Assembly: GCA_019119635.1 (NCBI GenBank)
Contig: DWWP01000047.1
Span: forward strand, 28,283-92,282
From: Candidatus Dietzia intestinipullorum
Lineage (GTDB): Bacteria; Actinomycetota; Actinomycetes; Mycobacteriales; Mycobacteriaceae
Direction of reading: 5' to 3'
DNA length: 64,000 nt
In this document: positions 48,355-56,946 of the stretch, piece by piece
Layout: each line of letters starts with the position of its first letter
Numbering within the stretch: the first letter of the stretch is position 1
Made by a program: the position numbers and the translations under genes
Notes under the pieces: model-generated
Databases searched by the model: none
What the model was told of the DNA's origin: nothing
The model's input: the letters and a program-made list of their open reading frames with translations, nothing else

Positions 48355-49980
48355 TCAGCGCACCCCCGAGACGGAGTCGACGACGCGGCCGGGCTCGGCG
48401 TCCGCGGGGATGGTGTCGACGTACTCGTGCCGCACGACGAGATCGGCGGCGGCACGGTCGGTGATCCCGAGCAGCGGGCCGGCGAAGACGGTCATCAGGA
48501 GTGAGACCACGACCAGGCCGACCGTCGGGGCCAGCATGCTCATCGGCATGCGGCCCACCTCCTCGCGCTCGTCGAACTCGACGTACTCGTCCGAGGGCAG
48601 CAGCGCGAGCGGCTTGGCCAGCGCGAGTCCTCCTTCGGGGGCGTCGGCGCGGGGCCGCCAGAACGCCTTGGACCAGACGCGGACGACCACGTAGAGGGTG
48701 AGCAGGCTGGTGAGCATGGAGCCGCCGACGAGCATCCACACGAGCGTGCCGCCCACGTCCGCGCCGGCCTGGACCACCGCGAGTTTGCCCACGAAACCGG
48801 AGAACGGCGGGATGCCGCCGAGGTTGAGCGCGGGGATGAGGAAGGTGACGCCGAGGACGGGGCTGGCCACGGCGAGCGAGCCGAGACGACGCAGGGAGGA
48901 GGATCCGGCCTGCCGCTCGATCAGGCCCACGACCAGGAACAGGGTGGTCTGGACGATGATGTGGTGGCCCACGTAGTAGATGGCGGCGCTGAGGCCGTCC
49001 TCGGTGGACAGGGCGATGCCGAAGACCATGTAGCCGATGTGGCTGACCAGGGTGAACGACAGGATTCGTTTGATATCGGTCTGCGCGATCGCGCCGAGGA
49101 TGCCCACGACCATCGTGAGCAGGCCGGCGATCAGCAGGACGTCGTCCATCGCCCCGTCGGGGAACACCAGGGTGTGGAAGCGGATGATCGCGTAGACGCC
49201 GACCTTGGTGAGCAGTCCCGCGAAGACGGCGGTGACGGGCGCGGGGGCGGTGGGGTACGAGTCGGGCAGCCAGTTGGACAGGGGGAACACGGCGGCCTTG
49301 ATGCCGAACGCCACCAGGAACACGGCGAAGATGGTGTTCCGCAGCCCGTCCGGGACCTCGGACAACCGTACCGCGAGCTGGGAGAGGTTGAGGGTGCCGG
49401 CGGCCGCGTAGGTCAGCCCGATGCCCAGGAGGAACACCATCGACGACACCATGGAGACGACGGTGTACGAGACGCCGGCGCGGACGCGTTCCTGGCTCGC
49501 TCCCAGCGTGAGCAGGACGTAGGACGCGGCCAGGAGGATCTCGAAGCCGACGAAGAGGTTGAACAGGTCGCCGGCGATGAAGGCGGCGGCCAGTCCCGCC
49601 GCCAGGGCCAGGTAGGTGGGTAGGAAGATCGAGGTGGGCTGGTCGCCGGATCCGTCGCGGACACCCTGGCCGACGGCGTAGATGATCACCGAGAGCAGGA
49701 CGATCGACGCGACCAGCAACATCATGGCGCTGAGCCGGTCGGCGACGAGGGTGATGCCGACGGGGGCGTCCCAGCCGCCCACCTGCACTGTGTGCATGCC
49801 GTGGACGTCCGTCAGCCGGAGGAGGACGCCGGAGACCACGAGTATGCCGGTGAGCGTGACGATCGTGATGACGTTCTGGACCCGCGGCCGGCGCGAGACG
49901 ACCAGGCAGAGCGCTGCGGCGAGGAGGGGCCCGACGACGACGGACGGGATCAGGTAGCCGAAGAGGTCGTCCGGGGTCAC
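48355..49980 (-). CDS. mrpD: Mrp antiporter subunit D
   Basis: A 541-residue NuoN/MrpD-type proton channel subunit with about 14 segments. VGFEILLAASYVLLTLGAS, AFGIKAAVFPLSNWLPDSYPTAPAPVTAVFAGLLTKVGVYAI and GGIPPFSGFVGKLAVV are diagnostic, with the functional Glu and Lys residues present. GTG at 49980 overlaps mrpC. Confidence 0.93.
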   Translation of the reverse strand: MTPDDLFGYLIPSVVVGPLLAAALCLVVSRRPRVQNVITIVTLTGILVVSGVLLRLTDVHGMHTVQVGGWDAPVGITLVADRLSAMMLLVASIVLLSVIIYAVGQGVRDGSGDQPTSIFLPTYLALAAGLAAAFIAGDLFNLFVGFEILLAASYVLLTLGASQERVRAGVSYTVVSMVSSMVFLLGIGLTYAAAGTLNLSQLAVRLSEVPDGLRNTIFAVFLVAFGIKAAVFPLSNWLPDSYPTAPAPVTAVFAGLLTKVGVYAIIRFHTLVFPDGAMDDVLLIAGLLTMVVGILGAIAQTDIKRILSFTLVSHIGYMVFGIALSTEDGLSAAIYYVGHHIIVQTTLFLVVGLIERQAGSSSLRRLGSLAVASPVLGVTFLIPALNLGGIPPFSGFVGKLAVVQAGADVGGTLVWMLVGGSMLTSLLTLYVVVRVWSKAFWRPRADAPEGGLALAKPLALLPSDEYVEFDEREEVGRMPMSMLAPTVGLVVVSLLMTVFAGPLLGITDRAAADLVVRHEYVDTIPADAEPGRVVDSVSGVR

Positions 49981-50651
49981 TCGTCTCCCTCCTTCCTGCT
50001 GCGGTCCGGGTCGGGGTTGGTGCCGGTCCCGGTGTCGTCCGGTCCGCTGCCGTGGCCCCCCGGATCGGGGATGCCGTCGTGCAGCGTGCCGGTGCGGTCG
50101 GTGCTCTTGCCGGTCCGGGATCGTGACCGGGCCTTCCTGGCGTCCTCGGCCACCCGGGCGTCTTCGGCCTCCTGCTGGGCCTCCTCGAGGTCCTCGTCCT
50201 CGTAGTCGACGTACTCGCCGAGTTCGGTGGGTTCGCCGGTGAGGTGGTCGTCGGACCGGTCGCGGTCGGGTGCCGACCAGGCGTCGGTGGGGGAGCGTTT
50301 GGCGATCTTGGTGTCCTCGACGTCGTCGGCGACCTCGTCGGCGGTCGTGAACTGGTAGGAGCGGTAGGCCAGGGCGAGGATGAACGCGCCCACGCCGGCG
50401 GTGATGACGATGGCCGTGAGGATCATCGCCTGGGCCAGCGGGTCGGAGTCGATCGAGTTCCCGCCCCATTCCCGGCCGCGGATCGGCGGGTTCCCGGGGG
50501 CGCCGCCGGCGGAGAGGATGAGCAGGTTGATGCCGTTGGACAGGATCATGATCCCCAGCAGGATCTTGATGATCGCCCGTTCGAGCAGCAGGTAGACGCC
50601 GGACGCGCTGAGGATCCCGGCGAGCAGCAGGAGTGCGAAGTCGGCGGTCAT
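49977..50651 (-). CDS. mrpC: Mrp antiporter subunit C with long charged tail
   Basis: A 224-residue NuoK-like subunit. Residues 1-115 carry the three membrane segments (GVYLLLERAIIKILLGIMILSNGINLLI, DPLAQAMILTAIVITAGVGAFILAL). Normal MrpC is about 115 residues; here 105 more are strongly charged (YVDYEDEDLEEAQQEAEDARVAEDARKARSR) and end in a Gly/Asp/Pro-rich region. The tail may bind another subunit or sense ions; that is inference. Confidence 0.92.
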   Translation of the reverse strand: MTADFALLLLAGILSASGVYLLLERAIIKILLGIMILSNGINLLILSAGGAPGNPPIRGREWGGNSIDSDPLAQAMILTAIVITAGVGAFILALAYRSYQFTTADEVADDVEDTKIAKRSPTDAWSAPDRDRSDDHLTGEPTELGEYVDYEDEDLEEAQQEAEDARVAEDARKARSRSRTGKSTDRTGTLHDGIPDPGGHGSGPDDTGTGTNPDPDRSRKEGDE

Positions 50652-53600
50652 GACGTTCCTCCCGGTCGGGACGCGGGGCCGAGGACGGACCCCTCGTTCT
50701 CCGCGGCCTGGCGGATCGCGGCGCGTCGCGCTTCGAGGTCGGAGCGTGCGGCGGTGTCGTCGACGCCCGGGACCTGCCGCAACGCCGCGGTGGTCGGGCT
50801 GGTGGTGGCGTCGACGTACACGGCGCGGAGCTCGGCGATGTCCTCGTCGTCGAGGTCCAGGCGGGCGCCGAGGCTCCGGAGGATGTCGAGGACCAGACCG
50901 ACGACGATGAGGTAGACGCCGGCGTCGAAGAGCAGTGCGGTCACCAGTTTGACCTCGCCGAACACGGGGAGGGCGAACTCGAAGGTGGCGCTGGACAGTG
51001 CCGGCGCGCCGAAGGCCATGGAGCCGGCGGCGGTCCCGGCGGCCAGGAGCAGTCCGGCGCCGAGGATCCGGCCGGCGTCGATCGGGACCGCCTCGCCGAG
51101 CTCGTAGCGTCCGCCGGCGAGGTAGCGCAGGACCAGAGCGAGTCCGGCGACCAGGCCCCCGGCGAAGCCGCCGCCGGGGTTGTTGTGGCCGGTGAAGAAG
51201 AAGAACAGGCTCAGGATCATCATCGTGGGGAAGATGAGCCTGGTGGTGACCTCGAGGACGAGAGACCGGGCACGTGGATCGCGCACGGCGGCGCCGACGA
51301 GCCACCGGCCGGGCGAGGCGCCGGGGCCCTCGATGGCTGCGCGTGCGGCGCGGGCGCCGCGCCGCCCGGACACGGTCTTGTCGACGTCCGCCAGACGGGG
51401 GCCGGAGCCGTAGCGGCGGTTGCGGAACACGAGGCTGGCGACGCCCGTGGCGGACACCAGCAGGACGGTGATCTCGCCGAGCGTGTCCCACGCGCGCATG
51501 TCGACCAGCGTCACGTTGACCGCGTTGGCGCCGTTGCCGATCGCGTACGCGATCTCGGGGAAGACCTCGGACACCGCGGGGTGCTGGCGCGCGTTGATGG
51601 CGTAGGCGCCGACCACCACCACGAGCAGCCCCACGCCGATCCCCAGCCAGGCCCTCAGCCGCCGGAAGTTGTTGGTCAGTGGCACCTCGGCGGGCATCGT
51701 CCGTAGGACCAGCACGAACGTGACCATCATCAGGGTCTCGACCAGCGCCTGGGTGAGCGCGAGGTCGGGCGCCCCGTGGAAGGCGAACACGACGGCGACG
51801 CCGTAGCCGGTCACGGACATGCAGACGACGGCGGCGAGGCGGTTGCGCAGGACCGCTGCGGCCACGGCGGCCAGCGTCATCGGGATGAGCACGATCAGGA
51901 CGACCGGGTTGGCCGACAGTTCCATCCTCAGGCCCTCGCGCGTGCCCGCCAGCAGGGACAGGAACGGGAAGAGGACGAGCGTGACGAGGATGACCCCCAG
52001 CGTGAGCGGGAGCGAGCCGCGTTGGGTGAAGGCGGTCAGGCGCAGGGAGATGGTGTCCGCGGCGCGGAGGACGGCGTCGTAGATGCGGTCGGCGTTACCG
52101 AGGGCGGGCGACTCGAACTGCATCCGCTCGACCGTGCGCTGGGCCACGTAGAGCAGCGTGCCCAGCACGTAGACGGCGAGTGTGAGGGCCACCGGGATGC
52201 CGATCCCGTGCCACAGGTCCAGGTAGTACGCGTCCGCCGCGCGCCAGGGGCTGCCGTCGGGGAAGGCGACGTCGACGTACCGGGTGATCAGGTTCTCGAC
52301 GGGGGTGTTCCACACACCCAGCACCAGGCCGGTGGTCGCGATCAGGGCGGGGACGCCGAGGAAGAGCGGGCCGGGGGGCCGGGACTCGGCGACGGCCGGG
52401 CTTACCCCGTCAGTGAACGATGCCTTGGTCCGGAAGGCGCCGAAGAGCAGGCGCGCGGTGTAGCTGAAGGTGAGGACCGAGCCGGCGACCAGACCGGCGG
52501 TGACGACCAGGGCGGGCATCCCGTGCAGTCGCTCCTCGGACAGCACGGTCGAGAATGCGGCCTCCTTGCCCACGAAGCCGAGGAACGGGGGCAGGCCGGC
52601 CATCGAGGCGGACGCCAGCGCGAACACCACCAGCAGCGCGGGGCGTGTCCTGCCCAGCCCCGACAGCTCGCGGATGTCCCGGGTGCCGGTGGTCTTGTCG
52701 ATCACGCCCACCGACAGGAACAGTGCGGATTTGAACAGGGAGTGCGCCAGCAGCATGGTCAGGCCCGCGAGCATGGTGTCCCGCGAGCCGACGCCCACGA
52801 GGACCAGCAGGAAGCCGAGTTGGCTCACGGTGCCGAACGCGAGGATCAGCTTGAGGTCCGTCTCGCGCAGTGCGCGCCAGCCGGCCATGAGCAGCGACAC
52901 CAGGCCGAGCACGATCAGCGGCAGCTGCCACGTGGACGAGCCGGCGAGGCCGGGGGCGAAGAGGGCGATGAGGAAGACGCCGGCTTTGACCATCGCCGCG
53001 GAGTGCAGGTAGGCGCTCACCGGCGTCGGCGCGCTCATGGCGCCCGGCAACCAGAAGTGCAGCGGCGCGATGGCGGATTTGCTGGCCGCACCGACGATCA
53101 CCAGCAGGATCGCCCAGTGGATGTGCGGGCCCGACGGCGGCGCGGCGATCACGTCGCTGACCCGGTAGGAGCCCGCGGACTGTCCGAGGATGACCAGGCC
53201 GACGAGCATCGCGAGGCCGCCGAGCGTGGTGACCAGCAGGGCCTGCGTGGCGGCACGTCGGGCGGATGCCCGCTCCGCGTAGTGGCCGACCAGCAGGAAG
53301 CTCAGGACCGACGTGATCTCCCAGAAGATGTACAACAGGACCATGTTGTCGGCGACGACCAGTCCGAACATCACGCCGGCGAACGCGACGAGTTCGGCGG
53401 CGAACAGGTGGAGGCGCGGCTCGTCGTCGTCGAAGTACCAGGTGCAGTAGACCAGCACCAGGGCGCCCACACCGAGCGCGACGAGCGCCATCAGCGCGGA
53501 CAGGGAGTTCATCCGCAGGTCGAGCGACAGGCGTAGTGCGGGCGCCCAGGCGACGGTCTCGGTGGGGATCCGGTCGAGATTGGCGGCCACCCACACGGCA

Positions 53601-53710
53601 CCGGCTGCGGGAACCGCGGCGAGCACCGGGAACATGCGGCGGCCGAAGTGGAATACCAGCGGGATCGCGATCAGGGCGGCGACGGCGTGGGCCGCGAGGA
53701 TCGCGATCAC
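50648..53710 (-). CDS. mrpA: Mrp antiporter subunit A fused with B
   Basis: A 1020-residue core subunit. Residues 1-640 are the NuoL-like antiporter core (FWEITSVLSFLLVGHYAER, ASKSAIAPLHFWLPGAMSAPTPVSAYLHSAAMVKAG, MAGLPPFLGFVGKEAAF). The region to about 780 is the MrpA C-terminal part, and residues 840-960 form an MnhB domain (ILSLFFFFTGHNNPGGGFAGGLVAGLALVL). So mrpA and mrpB are one gene, as in other actinobacteria. GTG at 53710 with AAGGAG. First gene of the operon, which exchanges Na+ for H+ and supports alkali and salt tolerance. Confidence 0.93.
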   Translation of the reverse strand: MIAILAAHAVAALIAIPLVFHFGRRMFPVLAAVPAAGAVWVAANLDRIPTETVAWAPALRLSLDLRMNSLSALMALVALGVGALVLVYCTWYFDDDEPRLHLFAAELVAFAGVMFGLVVADNMVLLYIFWEITSVLSFLLVGHYAERASARRAATQALLVTTLGGLAMLVGLVILGQSAGSYRVSDVIAAPPSGPHIHWAILLVIVGAASKSAIAPLHFWLPGAMSAPTPVSAYLHSAAMVKAGVFLIALFAPGLAGSSTWQLPLIVLGLVSLLMAGWRALRETDLKLILAFGTVSQLGFLLVLVGVGSRDTMLAGLTMLLAHSLFKSALFLSVGVIDKTTGTRDIRELSGLGRTRPALLVVFALASASMAGLPPFLGFVGKEAAFSTVLSEERLHGMPALVVTAGLVAGSVLTFSYTARLLFGAFRTKASFTDGVSPAVAESRPPGPLFLGVPALIATTGLVLGVWNTPVENLITRYVDVAFPDGSPWRAADAYYLDLWHGIGIPVALTLAVYVLGTLLYVAQRTVERMQFESPALGNADRIYDAVLRAADTISLRLTAFTQRGSLPLTLGVILVTLVLFPFLSLLAGTREGLRMELSANPVVLIVLIPMTLAAVAAAVLRNRLAAVVCMSVTGYGVAVVFAFHGAPDLALTQALVETLMMVTFVLVLRTMPAEVPLTNNFRRLRAWLGIGVGLLVVVVGAYAINARQHPAVSEVFPEIAYAIGNGANAVNVTLVDMRAWDTLGEITVLLVSATGVASLVFRNRRYGSGPRLADVDKTVSGRRGARAARAAIEGPGASPGRWLVGAAVRDPRARSLVLEVTTRLIFPTMMILSLFFFFTGHNNPGGGFAGGLVAGLALVLRYLAGGRYELGEAVPIDAGRILGAGLLLAAGTAAGSMAFGAPALSSATFEFALPVFGEVKLVTALLFDAGVYLIVVGLVLDILRSLGARLDLDDEDIAELRAVYVDATTSPTTAALRQVPGVDDTAARSDLEARRAAIRQAAENEGSVLGPASRPGGTS

Positions 53711-53757
53711 CGGCGGCTCCTTCCGTGTGGACGCTCGTATGCCGACGTGCTCGTGCA

Positions 53758-53778
53758 CCCCGCCTTGGTGGGGCGGGG
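53758..53778 (-). terminator. Hairpin between LeuA-like gene and mrpA
   Basis: CCCCGCC (53758-53764) pairs with GGCGGGG (53772-53778), 65 bases after the stop of the LeuA-like gene on the minus strand. Confidence 0.55.
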
Positions 53779-53842
53779 GGCCGGAGGCCGACCGGGAGGG
53801 TTTACCGCGCCCACTTTACAGAACCTTTCTCATCGTCCGTGT

Positions 53843-54415
53843 TCAGCGCAGGTGAAGTAGCGTCGCGCCGCTGAGGAGAGCAGCGATCGACGCGTCGGAC
53901 GGGGTGCCGCCGAACCCCAGCGCCCAGGTCTGGCGCAGCCCGCAGGAGACGTGCAGGAGGGTGCACCAGGACCCGGTGTCGTCGAACGGCTCGCCCTCGT
54001 ACTGGTGGAAGAGCTCGATCTCGACGTGGGCGCCGATGCGGCTGAGCATCTCGGACATCGCGACGAGGTCCCCGCAGGATTCGGTGGTGAGCCGCTGGGC
54101 GGTGAAGCCGGAGCCGTCGGCGCCGCGGGTGGCCAGGATCGCCTCGTAGGCGGTGATCCCGCGGCCGAGTGGGCGACGGGAGAGGTCGGCGAGGTGGAAG
54201 CGGTCCGAGGACGGGGCGTAGGTGTGGATCAGCGTGCCCCAGTCCATCCCGTCCGCCTCGGCGGCGAAGCCGCGCGGGAGGCGGCGGTGGAACCGCGCCC
54301 GGAACGGGCACGCAGTCGATGTCGGCGCCGTGGTCGGTGACGATGATGACGACGACAACAGCGCCGCCGCCGTCGCGACGTCCGTGCTGGTGCTGGCTGG
54401 TGCGGTGGAATGCAT
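53843..54415 (-). CDS. Stand-alone LeuA-allosteric-domain-like protein
   Basis: A 190-residue protein. From residue 57 it reads like a remote copy of the C-terminal regulatory domain of actinobacterial 2-isopropylmalate synthase: WGTLIHTYAP (compare W-x-x-F-x-x-x-Y-x-x-P), ITAYEAIL, then ESCGDLVAMSEMLSRIGAHVEI in place of GNGPLAAFVHALADVGFDV, a YE, a TLLHV strand and the end WALGFGGTPSDASIAALLSG against WGVGIxxxxxxASLRAVVSA. No catalytic TIM barrel is present. Residues 1-56 are Ser/Thr/Ala-rich. AGAGG is 7 bases before the ATG and lies in a hairpin; a leader peptide with Ile-Leu-Val-Val codons is upstream. I infer a leucine-binding or LeuA-modulating role; not proven. Confidence 0.55.
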   Translation of the reverse strand: MHSTAPASTSTDVATAAALLSSSSSSPTTAPTSTACPFRARFHRRLPRGFAAEADGMDWGTLIHTYAPSSDRFHLADLSRRPLGRGITAYEAILATRGADGSGFTAQRLTTESCGDLVAMSEMLSRIGAHVEIELFHQYEGEPFDDTGSWCTLLHVSCGLRQTWALGFGGTPSDASIAALLSGATLLHLR

Positions 54416-54422
54416 TCTCGTG

Positions 54423-54458
54423 CCTCTGATGTCGGGGGGGGGATGACCGACGTCAGGG
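54423..54458 (-). promoter_or_regulatory. Hairpin covering the ribosome site of the LeuA-like gene
   Basis: The RNA segment CCCTGACGTCGG (54458-54447) can pair with CCGACATCAGAGG (54435-54423): 11 pairs with one mismatch and one bulge. The second arm contains the AGAGG ribosome site. A second possible 7-bp stem upstream joins the end of the leader peptide (54498-54504) with 54475-54481. This fits control of translation by ribosome position on the leader. Confidence 0.5.
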
Positions 54459-54492
54459 AGAGCAGCAACCGCGCAGCGGGGGTGCCGGTCTG

Positions 54493-54534
54493 TCAGGCCC
54501 CGCTACGGCTGGCTACTACGAGAATCTTCCGCAT
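54493..54534 (-). CDS. Leader peptide MRKILVVASRSGA
   Basis: A 13-codon reading frame whose ATG lies 7 bases after a good -10, so the mRNA would be leaderless and begin with this peptide. It holds consecutive Ile, Leu, Val and Val codons, the mark of branched-chain amino-acid attenuators. Its last codons and stop form one arm of a possible hairpin. It was too short for automatic gene lists. Confidence 0.6.
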   Translation of the reverse strand: MRKILVVASRSGA

Positions 54535-54541
54535 GGCGGGC

Positions 54542-54570
54542 AGTCTAGTTCGTGCACGTGCCCGCGACAA
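54542..54570 (-). promoter_or_regulatory. Promoter of the leader peptide
   Basis: On the minus strand TTGTCG (54570-54565) and TAGACT (54547-54542) are separated by 17 bases, a standard housekeeping sigma promoter. The leader ATG is 7 bases downstream. Confidence 0.65.
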
Positions 54571-54618
54571 GGCGCCCCGCGAGGCGCCCCCCGACGAGGC
54601 GCCGCGGGGCGGGGCGCC
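54571..54618 (-). terminator. Terminator of the AAA ATPase gene
   Basis: GGCGCCCCGC (54571-54580) and GCGGGGCGCC (54609-54618) form a 10-bp stem; the 28-base loop holds a further GGCGCC. It begins directly at the stop codon of the ATPase gene. Confidence 0.6.
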
Positions 54619-56910
54619 TCAGGCCTCCCTGCGGTCTGCGTACCGCTCGAGGTCGTCCACCTGCTCGGGGTCGAGGGACGGGACGACCTCCCGGCGGGCC
54701 TTCTCCACATCCGCGGCAGTGACCTCGGCGGCGTCGATGTCGCGGCGCATGGCGGTGAGCGCGGATTCGCGCAGGAGCGCCGCGCAGTCCGCGGCGGAGT
54801 AGTCGTCCAGCTCGGCGGCCAGCGCTGTCAGATCGACGTCGTCGGCCAGCGGCACGTCGCGCCCGGCGGCGCGGAGGATGTCCGCACGGGCGTCGGCGTC
54901 CGGCGGCGGCACGAACACCAGTCGCTCGAGCCGCCCCGGCCGGAGCAGGGCGGGGTCGATCAGTTCGGGCCGGTTGGTCGCGCCGAGGATCACCACGTCG
55001 TCCAGGGGCTCGGCCCCGTCGAGTTCGGTGAGCAGCGCCGCCACGACCCGGTCGCCGACCCCGGAGTCGCCGGACTGTCCGCGCCGCGGGGCGAGCGCGT
55101 CGACCTCGTCGAGGAACACCAGCGACGGGGCGGAGTCCCGGGCCTTGCGGAACAGGTCGCGCACGGCCTTCTCCGACGAGCCCACCCACTTGTCCATGAG
55201 CTCGGCGCCCTTGACCATATGGACCGTCAGCCGCCCGCTGGCGGCCAGCGCGCGGACGACGAACGTCTTGCCGCAGCCGGGGGGCCCGTACAACAGCACG
55301 CCCCGCGGAGGTTCCACGCCGAGGCGCTCGAACGACTCGCGGTGCTGCAGGGGCCACAGGACCGTCTCCGTGAGGGCCTGGCGCACCTCGACCATGTCCC
55401 CGACGTCGTCCAGGGTGATCGACCCGAGGCTCAGCTCCTCGGTGCCGGAACGCGACAGCGGGCGGATCACCGCGATCGCGTCGGTGAGGTCGTCCTGGTC
55501 GACCCGGGCACCGGACTCGTCGCCGTGGTCCGAGCCCGTCTCCGCGGCCCGGGCGGCGGCCCGCAGCGCGGCCTCCCGGGTGAGCGCGCGCAGATCGCCG
55601 GCGACGTATCCGGGGGTGCGGTCGCCGACGGCGGCCAGATCGAGCTCTCCGGTGGGGACGCCGCGCAGCAGGATGCCGAGCAACTCGGCGCGCTCGGAGG
55701 CGTCCGGTAGGGGGAGGTCGAGGACGCGGTCGCACACGTCGGGCTCGCGGAGCCGCGGGTCGGCGTCCTCGGGTCGCACGCAGGTGGCCACGAGCGCCGA
55801 CCCGGGATGGCCCACGACCGAGCGCAGGCGGTCGAGGATCAGCGTCGACACCGGTTCCGGCTCGGCCGGGAGGAGCGCGTCGACATCGGTGACCAGCAGG
55901 ACCCCGCCCCTCTCGCGAGCCCTCTCCGCAGCCGCCCGAACCGCTTCGAGTCTGCTCGCCGCGTCGAGCGCCCCGGCCGAGGGGCCGTCGACCACCTCGA
56001 GATTCCGTTCGTCCGCTACCGACCGCACGAACGTCGCCTTGCCGACGCCCGGCGGGCCCGCCACCAGCACGCCGAGGTGCGGGGAGGCGCCGAGAGAGCG
56101 CAGCAGATCCGCGCGGTCCAGCGCCAGCGCCAGCCACTGGGCCAGCACCTCCGCGCGGTCTCCGACGCCCACCAGGTCCTCGCGGGCGACCGCGGCGATC
56201 GCCGGTGCGGTGGGTGCGGGCGAGGCGGTGGCGCCGGCCGGGGCGGTCGCGGACCTCGTCGTCGTCGCCTCCGAACCGGTCCCCGCTCCCGTCGCCGCCG
56301 GGCCCGCCCCAGAGCCCGTGGCCGGCCCCACCGCCGACCGGGGCCCGGCCGAGCCCGCCGGGCGCACGTCCGTGGTGGGCTGCACCGACACCACACCGTC
56401 GGGAGCGGTGGCGGTCACGGTGAGCAGCGTGGTGCTCCACTGCATGCCCAGGCGGCTGCGCAGGGTGCGCGCGGCGTCGGCGGTGGGGAAGTCGGGACCG
56501 AGGTCGCGCGGCAGCAGCGTCACCGAGTCGCCCACGCGGACCACCTTGCCGAGCAGCGCGGAGCGCAGTACCCGCTCGGCCACGTCGCGGCCGGCGGCGG
56601 GCATGCCCTGGACCTCGATCGACTGCGCCCCCGTGACGGCGGCCGCGCGGACCGTCACCCGCGAATTCTCGCCGAGGGCGCAGTTGGCGGCCACGACCTC
56701 GTCCACCACCAGCACCCCGCTCGGCGCGGTCGAGGAGGCGGCGGCCACCACGGCCGCGGTGGTGCGGGCGCCCACGATCTCGATCGCGTCCCATTCGCGC
56801 ATACCCAGCGCGAGCAGCACCTCGGGGTGGGCGCGCACGATGCCGCGGCGGGAGTCGGCCGCGGAGGCCGACAGTCGGAGGGTCAGGTCCAGGTCCGGGC
56901 GGGGGTTCAC
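54619..56910 (-). CDS. CDC48/p97-like AAA+ ATPase (Rv0435c-like)
   Basis: A 763-residue protein. Residues 1-180 form the double-psi-barrel N-domain (SRRGIVRAHPEVLLALGMREWD). A Pro/Ala/Thr-rich linker follows (182-240). D1 (about 245-450) is altered: Walker A is GPPGVGKA (Ala for Thr/Ser) and Walker B ends TDVD in place of DE, so it probably binds but does not cleave ATP. D2 (about 490-740) is complete: YGPPGCGKT, FLDEVDAL, GATNRPELIDPALLRPGR. Substrate unknown; role in protein unfolding by family. Confidence 0.87.
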   Translation of the reverse strand: MNPRPDLDLTLRLSASAADSRRGIVRAHPEVLLALGMREWDAIEIVGARTTAAVVAAASSTAPSGVLVVDEVVAANCALGENSRVTVRAAAVTGAQSIEVQGMPAAGRDVAERVLRSALLGKVVRVGDSVTLLPRDLGPDFPTADAARTLRSRLGMQWSTTLLTVTATAPDGVVSVQPTTDVRPAGSAGPRSAVGPATGSGAGPAATGAGTGSEATTTRSATAPAGATASPAPTAPAIAAVAREDLVGVGDRAEVLAQWLALALDRADLLRSLGASPHLGVLVAGPPGVGKATFVRSVADERNLEVVDGPSAGALDAASRLEAVRAAAERARERGGVLLVTDVDALLPAEPEPVSTLILDRLRSVVGHPGSALVATCVRPEDADPRLREPDVCDRVLDLPLPDASERAELLGILLRGVPTGELDLAAVGDRTPGYVAGDLRALTREAALRAAARAAETGSDHGDESGARVDQDDLTDAIAVIRPLSRSGTEELSLGSITLDDVGDMVEVRQALTETVLWPLQHRESFERLGVEPPRGVLLYGPPGCGKTFVVRALAASGRLTVHMVKGAELMDKWVGSSEKAVRDLFRKARDSAPSLVFLDEVDALAPRRGQSGDSGVGDRVVAALLTELDGAEPLDDVVILGATNRPELIDPALLRPGRLERLVFVPPPDADARADILRAAGRDVPLADDVDLTALAAELDDYSAADCAALLRESALTAMRRDIDAAEVTAADVEKARREVVPSLDPEQVDDLERYADRREA

Positions 56911-56946
56911 GCGTCCGAGCGTATCGGGGCGCCCACCGCCGCGCTG

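Noticed and set aside
51776..53536. 586-residue open frame antisense to mrpA
   Set aside because: Low-complexity Gln/Glu/Arg/Gly translation, complementary to conserved membrane segments of MrpA.
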